From Spirochaetales bacterium (GTDB lineage: Bacteria > Spirochaetota > Leptospiria > Leptospirales > Leptonemataceae): a DNA stretch of 64,000 bases. Below, piece by piece: positions 44,638 through 56,643 of this stretch; the first letter of the stretch is position 1; each line of letters starts with the position of its first letter. The notes beneath the pieces are model-generated. The model had not been told where the DNA came from. It searched no databases and worked only from the letters and a program-made list of their open reading frames with translations. The DNA is taken from contig JACKOY010000002.1 of NCBI GenBank assembly GCA_024233935.1, forward strand, positions 1 to 64,000, given 5' to 3'. A program made the translations under genes and the position numbers.

Positions 44638-46247
44638 GCAAAGCCACCCGCAATTCCGTAAAGCTCTCGCTCTTTACGATTCTCTCGCGCATCTTCGGGC
44701 TCATCAGGGACCGCTATCAGGCGATCTTTTTTGGCACCGGCATTGTATCAACGGCCTGGGAGATCGCCTTCATGCTCCCAAACATGTTGCGCAATCTCCT
44801 TGCCGAGGGCGTGCTTTCCCAGGCGTTCATTCCGGTGTATGCGGACGCCCTGAAGACCTCGCCCGCTGAAGCGCGTCGCGTGGCCGGCATCATATTGTCC
44901 TGGGTATCGCTCGGCATGAGTTTCATAGTGCTCGGCGGCATTTTGAGTTTTCCCTACCTGATCCCCCTGTGGCTTCAGAATCAGTCGGCCGAAACCGTGG
45001 AGCTAACGGTCTCTCTCTCGCGGGTCATGTTTGTTTTTATCGCTACGGCGTCTCTGACGGCGGTGCTGGCCGGCATTGCAAACACTCACGAGCACTTTTC
45101 GCTGCCCGCGTTCTCTCCGATTCTTCTGAATCTGGTTTTCATCGTCGGATTTATATATATCGGACGGCAGGATTGGACCCCGGAAGTCAACGCGAGCCGG
45201 CTTGCCTGGGTTGTGGTTCTTGGCGGTGTTCTGCAATTGATGCTCCAGTTTTTTTACGTGGTCTGGAACGGTTGGACGCCCGTCCCGGGCATGAGCATTC
45301 GGCACCCTGCACTCAGAAAGATTTTCAGTTTGATGGCGCCGGCGGTGCTTGGCGCGAGTCTCTTTCAGATCAATCAGCTCGCAGATATCGCAATCGCCAG
45401 CTACTTCATTCCGGAGGAAACCGGCGCCATCCCCGCGCTGCGCTACGCGCACCGCTTGATGCAGTTGCCCACCGGCATGATCGGGGTTGCGCTATCGACC
45501 ACGATCCTGCCCGCGCTTGCCATGGCGATTCGTCGGGGAGAGGAGGGCGAAAGCGACGAACTTGCAAGCGCGCTGCGTTTTGCTCTGTTTCTTACGGTTC
45601 CAGCGGCGATCGGTCTATTGGTGCTCGGCGAAGACATTTTGAATCTGATTTACCACGGCGGACTCTGGAACGATGAATCCACAAACGTAACTTCGACTGC
45701 TCTGTTCTTCTATTCTCTGGGCGTTCCGGCGTTCAGCATCAACAAGATATTGGTTTCGAGCTACTATGCCTATAGCGACACTCGAACACCCATGATTGCG
45801 ATGGTCACCACGGTGATTCTGAACCTGACGCTGAACCTGAGCCTGGTGCAGAGTATGGCTCAGGGTGGCATCGCCCTTTCGACCTCGCTTTCTTCGATGG
45901 CGTCGATTGCGCTTCTGTTGTACCTCCTTCGCTACAAGAAGATTCAGATCGATGGGCGCGGTCTCTGGAACTTTTTGCTTCGTTCGGTGGTGCCCTGGTT
46001 GGGGTTGGGCCTCGTGCTGTGGGTGCTGCGCGTGTTCGACCCGCAAATCCGGGACTATGCGCTGTCTCTTTTTCCGGGGGTTTCGGCGGACCATGCGGCA
46101 AACGTGGCTGCGGCTGGTCCGGTGCTGCTCGGCGTGTTTGGTGGCGGGCTGACGTACTTATTTTTGGGGCGTCTGGTGGGTCTGAAGGAGATCGGCATTC
46201 TCATGCATTATCTGCCTGGCCGTTTCCGGAAGGTCGACCGGGGCTGA
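44634..46247 (+). CDS. murJ: Lipid II flippase MurJ
   Basis: Moves the peptidoglycan precursor lipid II across the inner membrane. The 537-residue protein has about 14 helices. The N-terminal SLFTILSRIFGLIRDRYQAIFFG and MLPNMLRNLLAEGVLSQAFIPVY match the MurJ/MVF family, including the Arg residues of helix 1. FQINQLADIAIASYF and LPTGMIGVALSTTILPALA are further family marks. It starts at GTG 44634 within the STAS stop (GTGA). The last 40 bases overlap the convergent PrsW-type gene. Confidence 0.95.
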   Translation: MSKATRNSVKLSLFTILSRIFGLIRDRYQAIFFGTGIVSTAWEIAFMLPNMLRNLLAEGVLSQAFIPVYADALKTSPAEARRVAGIILSWVSLGMSFIVLGGILSFPYLIPLWLQNQSAETVELTVSLSRVMFVFIATASLTAVLAGIANTHEHFSLPAFSPILLNLVFIVGFIYIGRQDWTPEVNASRLAWVVVLGGVLQLMLQFFYVVWNGWTPVPGMSIRHPALRKIFSLMAPAVLGASLFQINQLADIAIASYFIPEETGAIPALRYAHRLMQLPTGMIGVALSTTILPALAMAIRRGEEGESDELASALRFALFLTVPAAIGLLVLGEDILNLIYHGGLWNDESTNVTSTALFFYSLGVPAFSINKILVSSYYAYSDTRTPMIAMVTTVILNLTLNLSLVQSMAQGGIALSTSLSSMASIALLLYLLRYKKIQIDGRGLWNFLLRSVVPWLGLGLVLWVLRVFDPQIRDYALSLFPGVSADHAANVAAAGPVLLGVFGGGLTYLFLGRLVGLKEIGILMHYLPGRFRKVDRG

Positions 46248-46897
46248 TGGCGCGCATGCTCGGCCCGCAAAAAGAGCAGTACGCCGGCAACCATAATGAA
46301 CAGTAGCGCCAGGGCCAGCACGGCCCCCGGCGTACCGAGGGTGAGCAGAAAGTCGTAGGCGCCGTGGGCCAGAGCGGCGATGGCGAGGCTCGCAAGAAAG
46401 GCCCCGTAACCCGCATCTTCGTTCAGGGTAATTCCCAGGCCGTAACCCCAGAGCGCCGAAAAGGCCGCATGGCCGAGGTTGGTGAGCACGAGGCGCGGCA
46501 GTGTGCGCTCCGGCCCCAGAGCCAGAAGATAGAGCACGTTTTCGCCGCAGGCAAAACCAAGCCCGGCAGCCACTCCGATCAAAAGACCACCATAGGCGTG
46601 ACCGAAGTCGAGCCGGCGCAGAACCACAACAAACGCCGCCAGAAGCTTGGCGAGTTCCTCGATCGGGCCAACAATCAACAGAAACAACAGAAAGTTTCGC
46701 AGGAGGCCGGAGTCGGCGCCGTCCAGGGTCTGAGCTTCGATCCAGCCGGTCATGGCGCCGGCCACCGGACCCGCCACCAGTCCCATCGGAAAAACCAGAA
46801 GCAGAGTGCGACGTTGCAGACCGGCCGGCGAGAGCAGCGCAAGCCCGAGCCAGAGAACCGATGCCGCGGCATACAGCACAATGAGGCCCGCCGTCAC
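46208..46897 (-). CDS. PrsW-family intramembrane protease
   Basis: A 229-residue membrane protein with about seven helices. The PrsW/glutamic protease motifs are present: GPIEELAKLL (about 77-86), FACGENVLYLL, LGHAAFSALWGYGLG and LAHGAYDFLL. PrsW clips anti-sigma factors in Bacillus; the substrate here is unknown. The start overlaps the PP2C phosphatase stop (ATGA), so both belong to one unit, which suggests the pair acts in the same signalling pathway. The 3' end overlaps murJ by 40 bases. Confidence 0.8.
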   Translation of the reverse strand: MTAGLIVLYAAASVLWLGLALLSPAGLQRRTLLLVFPMGLVAGPVAGAMTGWIEAQTLDGADSGLLRNFLLFLLIVGPIEELAKLLAAFVVVLRRLDFGHAYGGLLIGVAAGLGFACGENVLYLLALGPERTLPRLVLTNLGHAAFSALWGYGLGITLNEDAGYGAFLASLAIAALAHGAYDFLLTLGTPGAVLALALLFIMVAGVLLFLRAEHARHQPRSTFRKRPGR

Positions 46898-48933
46898 TGC
46901 GATTCCTGGAGGAGTGTCAGCCGGTTTCTGAGAGCACGCGCTTTCTTGCTTTGTGGGTTTTGAGCAAGATAGCTTTCCAGATAACGCAATCCCTGTTCGG
47001 GTTTGCCCAGGCGCAGATGAATCAAGGCCAGATTGTAAAAACTGACCGTGTGCTGGGGATGGGTTTCGACGATGTCCACAAAGACCCGGGCGCAGCCTTC
47101 GTAGTCGGCGCGGGCGTAGAGCAGTCGGCCCTGCCGGAGGGCCAGGTGGAGCTCGTGATTGTGGTCGCTGGCAATCGTAATGTCAACCGGGGTTCCGGCC
47201 GTGCTTTCTTCGCCGACCTGGACGGCAACCAGGGTCAGATCGTCTTCGATGGGCACTTCCGCCCGATGGCGGCCGAGTTCTGCCAGCAGTCGTTCTCGAA
47301 AATGGGTCAGCCCCTGGCCGCTCGAATCAAGCAGGATGCGGCGCAGCCGGGATTCCCCGAAGGCCTCTTTCTCCATGTTGAATTGTTCGATGATTCCGTC
47401 GGTGAAAACGATGATGCGATCGTGTTTCTCCAGGAGACGTTCATCCGACCGATACTGTGTGTTCAGCTGCAGTCCGATAATGGGCCCCGGAGTCGAGATT
47501 TCTTCAATTTGGCCGCTTCCGGCGCGAAGCAGGAGCGCCGCGTGATGGCCGGCGGTGGCGTACTCGACCTTGTTTTTTCGTGCGTCAACTTTTAGATACA
47601 TCGCCGTTAGATAGTCGCCCACATTGAGTAGCCGCGAAAGCTCCCGGTTGATCTCGGTCAGGGTTTCTCCAGGCGCCGTTTCGGCCGCGGCATGATTTAC
47701 AAAAGAAAGCTTGAGCATCATCGCGATCAGGGCCGCGGGAACGCCGTGTCCCGCGACGTCGGCCACCAGAATTCCGAGTCGACCTTCGCCGAAGTCCAAT
47801 ACGTCGTAGATGTCGCCGCCCAGGTCTTCGACCGGTTCGTAGTGGCACACGACCTCCAGACCATGCAGCTTCAGTATACGATCGGGCAGCAGATTTTGCT
47901 GCACGACCCGCGCGAGGGCGAGCTCCCGTAGTATCTGTCGCTGCCGCGCTTCCAGGGCCGCGTTTGCCTCTTTCAGTTCCTCGGTGCGCTGGGTGATGAT
48001 CTCTTCGAGTTGCCGCGTCGCGCGCCGGGTGAAGTAAGGCGAAACAAACGAGAAGACAATAGCGCTGAGCAAGATCTGGGCGATAATAAAGCCGCCCAGG
48101 GCGTAGCGCGCCACGTCCGCAATTAGAATGCGCGGCCGAAAGCTGACGTAGTAGTGCTCGTTAGGGCGGGGACCTTCATGCGTAACGGTGGCATAGGCGT
48201 CGGTCGGCTGCTCGGTCGCGATCGTGACATCGGTAATGGGAATCACATCTGAGGCGCCGGCGATCAGTCGATCAAAGGAATAGCCAAAGACGATGAAGCC
48301 TTCGCTGACGGGCCAGCCATCGTTCTGACAGATGGGAGAGATGGTCAGAAGCCGGGTCCGGCCGCCGTAACCGGAAACGTAATGCCAGACGATGGGATGG
48401 TCCAGGGAGGCGCGCTCGCCGGCGGGTTTTGCCAGAAACGCGCGCATTTCGTCGCGATGTTCATAATACGACGCGTTGGCCGTTTCCAGAAAACTTCGTT
48501 CCAGGACCGGGTCCCGAAGGGCGGAAACGATATCGGCCTCGTCAATGGTGTTGTGTCCGTCTATGGAAAGGAAGTAGGGCTCCAGGTCGGCCCCAAACGC
48601 CAGAAACACGTCGTACTCACGCGTTATGCTCGTATCGTAACCGAAGATCTCGTTTACGATGTAGTCTGGATCCCGGTTCATGAAACCCGCGGCCATCTCG
48701 TCCCACCAGGCGTAGCCGGTGACCTTGCTTTCGTGGATCGCTTTGCGTTGCTTCAAATAGTTGGTCCAGGACTCGATGAACTCCTTCTTTCTTTCGGCCT
48801 CAATGTAATCCGAGATCTGGTCAATAAACACGAATCCAAAGAGCCCCTCCAGCACGATCAGAATCAGTACGAAGACGCCGACCACGACGAGATTCTGCCG
48901 CAGGTAGCCGGTTCTCTGGGGCTGACTGGCCAT
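46894..48933 (-). CDS. CHASE4-PP2C (SpoIIE-type) phosphatase with TPR tail
   Basis: A 679-residue transmembrane Ser/Thr phosphatase. Helix 1 (about 15-37), a CHASE4-type periplasmic domain (GYAWWDEMAAGFMNRDPDY is the signature), helix 2 (about 275-300), a coiled coil, then a SpoIIE-like PP2C domain (about 355-580) with metal-binding LGGDIYDVLD, VADVAGHGVPAAL, FTDGIIEQF and EDDLTLVAV. The C-terminus has two TPR-like helix pairs (about 605-670). All metal Asp residues are kept, so it should be active, probably on a phosphorylated STAS protein; the STAS gene at 43819 is a candidate. Confidence 0.9.
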   Translation of the reverse strand: MASQPQRTGYLRQNLVVVGVFVLILIVLEGLFGFVFIDQISDYIEAERKKEFIESWTNYLKQRKAIHESKVTGYAWWDEMAAGFMNRDPDYIVNEIFGYDTSITREYDVFLAFGADLEPYFLSIDGHNTIDEADIVSALRDPVLERSFLETANASYYEHRDEMRAFLAKPAGERASLDHPIVWHYVSGYGGRTRLLTISPICQNDGWPVSEGFIVFGYSFDRLIAGASDVIPITDVTIATEQPTDAYATVTHEGPRPNEHYYVSFRPRILIADVARYALGGFIIAQILLSAIVFSFVSPYFTRRATRQLEEIITQRTEELKEANAALEARQRQILRELALARVVQQNLLPDRILKLHGLEVVCHYEPVEDLGGDIYDVLDFGEGRLGILVADVAGHGVPAALIAMMLKLSFVNHAAAETAPGETLTEINRELSRLLNVGDYLTAMYLKVDARKNKVEYATAGHHAALLLRAGSGQIEEISTPGPIIGLQLNTQYRSDERLLEKHDRIIVFTDGIIEQFNMEKEAFGESRLRRILLDSSGQGLTHFRERLLAELGRHRAEVPIEDDLTLVAVQVGEESTAGTPVDITIASDHNHELHLALRQGRLLYARADYEGCARVFVDIVETHPQHTVSFYNLALIHLRLGKPEQGLRYLESYLAQNPQSKKARALRNRLTLLQESQ

Positions 48934-49032
48934 AGCCCGGATCTGTGTGCGTCAAAGGCGCCTGTCAATCAAAAGCCCCGGCAAACGACTTGAGCCCCGG
49001 AAGCCGGCCAGGACTCTGGTCCCAAAACACGC

Positions 49033-51854
<2,822 letters not shown>

Positions 51855-51855
<1 letters not shown>

Positions 51856-51887
51856 AGCTTTTTGCGGGCGTTTGCACGCTTTTTTTC
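51855..51887 (+). terminator. Possible terminator after uvrA
   Basis: AAGC near 51855 and GCTT near 51879 can close a larger imperfect stem, with an inner GCGT-TTGC-ACGC hairpin (51868-51879) directly followed by a run of T residues. Stem is short, so support is moderate. Confidence 0.4.
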
Positions 51888-51947
51888 GTCCTTAAGGTGT
51901 AGTGGGAGCGGCTTTTATTCGTTGGAGTTCCCGGACTGACTTTGATT

Positions 51948-51960
51948 TGACTCGGTGTCA
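51948..51960 (+). promoter_or_regulatory. Operator-like palindrome upstream of acyl-CoA dehydrogenase
   Basis: TGACTCGGTGTCA, arms TGAC and GTCA around five bases, preceded by a T that makes a TTGACT -35-like element. It lies 69-81 bases before the ATG at 52029. On the coding strand it agrees with both glpD sites as TGACNYKGTGTCA. No good -10 element was found 17 bases on (ATCCTG). Probably the same regulator acts on both transcripts. Confidence 0.5.
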
Positions 51961-52028
51961 GCGCTCCGCATCCTGGAATCAATTGCGTTCTTTCTGGCAC
52001 CGGCCCGTTTGCGGGCGAGGAGGAAGTT

Positions 52029-53795
52029 ATGATACAAAACAACTATTTCAGCGAGAATTCCGACCTGTTGCTTCAGTTCGATAACATCATCGATTGGGAG
52101 GAAGTCGTAACTGCATACGAGCAGGGCTTTAAGGATCACAAGAAGTACAAAGAGACCGGTGATGAAGCGCTGGCTTTTGCACCTTCGAGCGTTGAAGAGG
52201 CCATCGAGACCTACCGGGTGACCCTTGAGTCTCTGGGAGATGTAATCGGCAACTTTGTCGCTCCCCGCGCACCCGAGATGGACCGTGTCGGGCTGAAGTA
52301 CGATAGCGGCAAGGTGACATTCCCTGACGCAATGATCGAGGCTTACGAGAAAGTCCAGGAAGCGGGCCTCCAGCCGTATTCTATTTCAAGGGATCACGGC
52401 GGTTTGGGTATGCCGTCCACGACGCAATGCTTTGTCATGGAAGTGATGTCGCGCGCCGACGGCGCGTTTGGAATCGCAATCGGTTGCGTGAACCTGGCGG
52501 AAACCATCGAGCGCTTTGGGGACGAAGACATGGTCAATCACTGGGTGCCGCAAATGGCGGCCGGAGAAGTAGTGGGCGCCATGGCCCTGACCGAGCCCAA
52601 CTACGGTTCGGATCTGCCCAACATTCGCACAAGAGCGGAGCAGGACGAGAATGGCGTCTGGCGCATCAACGGTGCAAAACGTTTCATAACCCACGGCTGC
52701 GGCTTCGCACACAAGCCTTCCGTGATTCTGACACTGGCCCGCACCGGCAGCCCGACCAGCGGTGCAAAGGGGCTGTCGTTCTTTCTGGTGGAAGGAAAGG
52801 ACGTCTTTATAGCCGGAGTGGAAAAGAAGCTCGGGCTGCACTGTTCTCCCACCTGCGAGGTGGTCTACGAGAATACACCGGCCCGACTGATCGGGAAGGA
52901 AGGCTTCGGCCTCGTTCGCTATGCCATGGGCATGATGAACGGGGCCCGACTCAGTATCGCGGCCCAGAGCATGGGAATCGCTCAGGCGGCGCAGGCCGAG
53001 GCGGCAAAATACGCTTCTGAAAGAGAGCAGTTTGGCAAGCTCATTAAGGATATTCCTGCCGTGCGCAAAATGCTCGATCGAATGGAGCGCGAAATTGCTG
53101 CCATGCGTCAGTTGCTTTACGAAGCCGCTCGGTCAATTGATCGCTATCACTGGCGCCAGCACAGCATGGAGAAGTCCGGAGTTGACGAGCGAACGATTCG
53201 TAAGGACGAGGAAATCCGACATTGGGAGAAACTGGCGAGTTTTCTTACGCCGGTTGCCAAGTACTACATCTCCGAAATGTGCAACAGCATCGCCTACGAC
53301 GCCCTTCAGATTCACGGCGGTTCCGGTTACACCGAAGACTACGATGTTGCCCGTCTGTACCGCGACGCTCGTATCACGAACATCTACGAAGGCACCACCC
53401 AGATGCAGATGCACGCCGCGATCGGAGGCGTTACCGCCGGCATGGCGGCGACCGGACCGATCCGGGCTTATCTGGATGCGGAACTGGCCCGCTTTTCACC
53501 GTCGCCGGCTCTACAGAAAAACCGGGAATTGCTGGAGGCAATCGTTCGCGACTATCGCGAGATCAAGTCTTCCGATGACAAAGAGCTGGTGGCCTTTGAA
53601 GCTGTGGAGTCAGCGACGCGCTTTTTGAACGGGCTCTTATTGGAGCGGGCCGCAAGTCGGCTGGAGGGCGACGCGCGCCGCCGTTTTGAAAAGATGGCGG
53701 CGGACTACAATCTGGACAGCCAGGCGATCATGCAGGGCAACCTGATTCGAGTGCAGGCACCCGAAAAGGTTTCCGAACCGGCGCTGGCCGGCTGA
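52029..53795 (+). CDS. Acyl-CoA dehydrogenase (long form)
   Basis: First, FAD-dependent step of fatty-acid beta-oxidation. The 588-residue protein has the usual helical N-domain, the FAD/substrate region GAMALTEPNYGSDLPNIRT and FITHG, ASEREQFGKLIKDIP, and the catalytic Glu region QIHGGSGYTEDYDVARLYRDARITNIYEGTTQMQ. The C-terminal extension (about 100 residues beyond short-chain members) matches the larger, FadE5-like class. ATG 52029 has a strong GAGGAGG Shine-Dalgarno. The patatin gene follows by 31 bases. An operator-like palindrome is shared with glpD. Leptospires depend on long-chain fatty acids for growth, which fits. Confidence 0.93.
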   Translation: MIQNNYFSENSDLLLQFDNIIDWEEVVTAYEQGFKDHKKYKETGDEALAFAPSSVEEAIETYRVTLESLGDVIGNFVAPRAPEMDRVGLKYDSGKVTFPDAMIEAYEKVQEAGLQPYSISRDHGGLGMPSTTQCFVMEVMSRADGAFGIAIGCVNLAETIERFGDEDMVNHWVPQMAAGEVVGAMALTEPNYGSDLPNIRTRAEQDENGVWRINGAKRFITHGCGFAHKPSVILTLARTGSPTSGAKGLSFFLVEGKDVFIAGVEKKLGLHCSPTCEVVYENTPARLIGKEGFGLVRYAMGMMNGARLSIAAQSMGIAQAAQAEAAKYASEREQFGKLIKDIPAVRKMLDRMEREIAAMRQLLYEAARSIDRYHWRQHSMEKSGVDERTIRKDEEIRHWEKLASFLTPVAKYYISEMCNSIAYDALQIHGGSGYTEDYDVARLYRDARITNIYEGTTQMQMHAAIGGVTAGMAATGPIRAYLDAELARFSPSPALQKNRELLEAIVRDYREIKSSDDKELVAFEAVESATRFLNGLLLERAASRLEGDARRRFEKMAADYNLDSQAIMQGNLIRVQAPEKVSEPALAG

Positions 53796-53826
53796 TTCCG
53801 GGCCGGCGCCTCAGGGAAGCACGGTC

Positions 53827-54774
53827 GTGACTGTTTCTTTGGGACCTGTACGGTTGGGCCGGCCCCGGCTGGGGCTGGCTCTGGGCTCCGGGGGAGCGCG
53901 GGGCTGGGTGCATCTGGGTATTCTGCGCGCGCTTGAGGCCGAGAACATTTACCCGGATCTGATAACGGGCACCAGCGCCGGCGCGGTCGTGGGGGCGTTT
54001 GCGGCGGCCGGCGCGCTGGATCGTCTGGAGGAGTTCGCCTCCCGGCAGAAATCCTTTCGTACCACTTTCAACTACATGGATTTCTCGCTTTCGGATCCGG
54101 GTTTGATTCGTGGCAAGGGCTTCATTCAGTTTCTGGATGAGTATTTGAAGGTGCGTCGCTTTGAGGAGCTGGAGCTTCCTTTTGGTTTGATCGCAAGCAA
54201 TCTGGTCACCCTGGAGGAGGTTCACATTTTCGAGGGCGCTCTCATTCCGGCCCTTCGGGCGACAGTTGCCGTGCCGGGTTTTCTTCCTCCCCAGGAGTCG
54301 GGCGGCATGCAATTGGTGGATGGCGGGCTTCTGAATCCGGTGCCGGTGAGTCTGGCGCGCAAGCTGGGAGCCGATGTGGTGATCGGCGTGGACCTGAATG
54401 CGCATCCGGCAGAGAACGCCGCGCGCTCGTTCGGAAGTGTGCTTACTCGTTCGATTGAGGTCATGATGAATCGGATAAGACTGAACAACCGTCATTACTA
54501 TCCGGCCGACGTCTGGCTCGAACCCCGACTGCCGGATTATCGCTTTCTGGACCTGCACCGGGTTGAAGAGGCGATGGACGAGGGGCGGCGTGTCGTTGCC
54601 GGAGCAATCGACCAGATTCGAAGTCTGAGGGAACATCATCTGATGGCAAGAGACCGGAGCATGCGGTTGCCGCAATTTCTGACGCGTCGGCTGCAAACGG
54701 TCGCCCTGAAGAATACAGAAGATGCAGACGTCGGCGCAGGTCCCGCGGATTCGGATCCTCCGGCCGACTCATGA
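53827..54774 (+). CDS. Patatin-like phospholipase
   Basis: A 315-residue lipid acyl hydrolase with no signal peptide. The patatin motifs are intact: LALGSGGARGWVHLGILRAL (oxyanion), the nucleophile GTSAGAVVGAF and the catalytic Asp in VDGGLLNPVP. It starts with GTG at 53827. The end is Asp/Pro-rich. It follows the acyl-CoA dehydrogenase by 31 bases, so the products would be a lipase and a beta-oxidation enzyme from one transcript, feeding released acyl chains to oxidation. Converges with the Na/Pi gene, where a 16-base hairpin (54779-54794) separates them. Confidence 0.9.
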   Translation: MTVSLGPVRLGRPRLGLALGSGGARGWVHLGILRALEAENIYPDLITGTSAGAVVGAFAAAGALDRLEEFASRQKSFRTTFNYMDFSLSDPGLIRGKGFIQFLDEYLKVRRFEELELPFGLIASNLVTLEEVHIFEGALIPALRATVAVPGFLPPQESGGMQLVDGGLLNPVPVSLARKLGADVVIGVDLNAHPAENAARSFGSVLTRSIEVMMNRIRLNNRHYYPADVWLEPRLPDYRFLDLHRVEEAMDEGRRVVAGAIDQIRSLREHHLMARDRSMRLPQFLTRRLQTVALKNTEDADVGAGPADSDPPADS

Positions 54775-54778
54775 GTTA

Positions 54779-54794
54779 GTAGCCGTCCGGCTAC
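54779..54794. terminator. Short hairpin between convergent genes
   Basis: GTAGCC at 54779-54784 and GGCTAC at 54789-54794 form a perfect 6-base stem around GTCC. It sits in the 75-base gap between the convergent patatin and Na/Pi genes, as expected of a terminator, but no T-tract follows on either strand. Confidence 0.35.
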
Positions 54795-54849
54795 CTTCCG
54801 AGCGTGCGAGAGTTCCGTTCATGCGACGCACAGAGGCGCTCGGGAGGCG

Positions 54850-56538
54850 TTACGAAGCGGAATCGGAAGTCTCGCGCGACTCCGTTGTTTGCGCGTTCGG
54901 GTCAATTTCGAGCAACACCCTTCCGATGCGACGCGTGAGCGTATTGAGTCGTTTCAGGTTTTCGACCGTATCGGTCTCCAGGTGAAAAGTCAGCAGCCGA
55001 TTCGGTTCTCCCGCCGCAAGACGTTTGGCCAGGTGGGACGAAGCCCGATCGGCGAGCGCGCCAACCGCCGTCTTGCTGTCGGCAGCATCGCGGGCTGCGA
55101 TCAGGTCAGCCTGCTCCAGGGCAGTTACGATGGAGTCAAAAGCCCTGCAGACTTCCTGATGGAGCGGGCCGAGGACCTTTCTTGTCGAGGCGCTGACAGA
55201 AACCTGGCGGGAAAGTCGCTTACGCGCATTCTCCATGAAGTTGCTGCGAATCACATCGCCCAGGTTTTCGAGGTAGTTCGCAATTGAGAGATAGCGGGAC
55301 AGCAGACCGGGTTGGGGATCGATCAGCTGCCTCTGCGAGAGGCTGGCCAGGTATGTGATGATCTCTCCCTGGAGAGAATCGAGATCGCGGTCGAGCTTCT
55401 CCAGGTCGGCAATATCGCGATCGCTCCCTTCAATCGTAACCTGCAGGACCCTCCTCAGCATTTCGCGGGCCAGCATCGCCACACGTGTTAATTCCCGGCG
55501 GACCTGGTCGAGGGCCAGCGATGGTTGTTCCAGGTAGAACTGGTCCAGGTAGAGCGCTCGAATGCCCGGTGCCTGTAACTTCAATGGAGCCACCGCCTGC
55601 ACCAGCCGCGCCATCGGCGCTGTAAGCCAGATGAACAGACACAGATTTCCCAGATTGAACAGTGTATGCGCGTTTGCGATCTGGCGGGGAAGGTCACCCG
55701 GAGAGAGCGTCCGAACCAGGGCCGCAAGGTAGCCAATCCATGGTAGCCAGAGAAGGACTCCCGTGGTGTTGAACAACACATGAATCAAGGCGGCCTGCAC
55801 CGCTTCTCTTGGGCGTCCGATGGCCGCGATGATGGCGGTAACACAGGTCCCGATGTTCGCACCAAAAGCCAGAGCGATTCCCGTTTCGAGCGACAGCAAA
55901 CCCTGCGCGGCCAGCACAATCACGACGCCGGTCGTTGCCGACGAGCTCTGAATGACGGCGGTAAACAGCAATCCAACACCAACGGCCGCCAGGGGGTGTT
56001 GAAGGCTTCCCACGGCATGGGCAAAAGGCGCCCACTCGCGGAGCGGGCTCGTGACGCCACTCATCAATTCCATGCCGAAGAAGATGAGCCCCAATCCCAG
56101 CAGCACCATTCCCCAGTGCTTGATTTTCTCGTTGCGACCGACCAAATCCATCAGGAAGCCGATCGCAATCAGAAGCAACCCGTACCGGTAAATCTGAAAG
56201 GCGATAATCTGGGCCGTTATCGTGGTTCCGAGGTGCGCCCCCAGAATGACTCCGATCGATTGATTCAAGGTGAGTAACCCGGCCGATACAAAGCCAACCA
56301 CCAGGACTGTCGTTACGGATGAAGATTGAATGATCGCCGTAATGACGGTTCCGGCCAGAGCCGCGCTAAACCGGTTGGCCGTGAGACGGCCCAGCAGGTT
56401 CTTCATGCGGTTACCGGCTACGGTCTTGAGCGCCTCTGTCATCTGGCGCATTCCGTACAGGAAGAGGGCAAGCCCCCCACCGAGTCCGGTAATCAAGGCG
56501 CCGATCTCAATAGTGGCGACTGAGGGTGTTTCCGGCAC
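54850..56538 (-). CDS. Na+/phosphate cotransporter, NptA family, with PhoU-like domain
   Basis: A 562-residue protein. The N-terminal half has the two inverted Na/Pi repeats: GLALFLYGMRQMTEALK, GTVITAIIQSSSVTTVLVVGFV and, in the second repeat, GLLFTAVIQSSSATTGVVIVLAA, both with the QSSS motif. The C-terminal 220 residues form PhoU-like helices (LTRVAMLAREMLRRVL, LGDVIRSNF). It should import phosphate, or export it at high load, driven by sodium. No phosphate-regulon elements are visible. Start ATG 56538. Confidence 0.92.
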   Translation of the reverse strand: MPETPSVATIEIGALITGLGGGLALFLYGMRQMTEALKTVAGNRMKNLLGRLTANRFSAALAGTVITAIIQSSSVTTVLVVGFVSAGLLTLNQSIGVILGAHLGTTITAQIIAFQIYRYGLLLIAIGFLMDLVGRNEKIKHWGMVLLGLGLIFFGMELMSGVTSPLREWAPFAHAVGSLQHPLAAVGVGLLFTAVIQSSSATTGVVIVLAAQGLLSLETGIALAFGANIGTCVTAIIAAIGRPREAVQAALIHVLFNTTGVLLWLPWIGYLAALVRTLSPGDLPRQIANAHTLFNLGNLCLFIWLTAPMARLVQAVAPLKLQAPGIRALYLDQFYLEQPSLALDQVRRELTRVAMLAREMLRRVLQVTIEGSDRDIADLEKLDRDLDSLQGEIITYLASLSQRQLIDPQPGLLSRYLSIANYLENLGDVIRSNFMENARKRLSRQVSVSASTRKVLGPLHQEVCRAFDSIVTALEQADLIAARDAADSKTAVGALADRASSHLAKRLAAGEPNRLLTFHLETDTVENLKRLNTLTRRIGRVLLEIDPNAQTTESRETSDSAS

Positions 56539-56596
56539 GGCTATACTTCAAGCGTGGTTTGGTTCGCTGCGCATATCTGCGAAATGATGTGCCGAT

Positions 56597-56629
56597 CGAA
56601 AGCCGTCCGACAAAGTCGAACGGCTTTCG
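56597..56629. repeat. Long hairpin downstream of tRNA-Pro
   Basis: Arms 56597-56611 and 56615-56629 pair over 15 bases with one mismatch around the loop AAA. It lies 14 bases beyond the 3' end of the tRNA on the minus strand. A T6 run (complement of 56635-56640) comes before the hairpin in the minus direction, not after it, so this is not a textbook terminator; it may protect or process the tRNA 3' end. Confidence 0.5.
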
Positions 56630-56643
56630 CGGTCAAAAAAATG

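Noticed and set aside
53728..54696. Minus-strand open frame opposite the patatin gene
   Set aside because: Patatin motifs are complete on the plus strand; the antisense frame is rich in Arg and His as shadows are.
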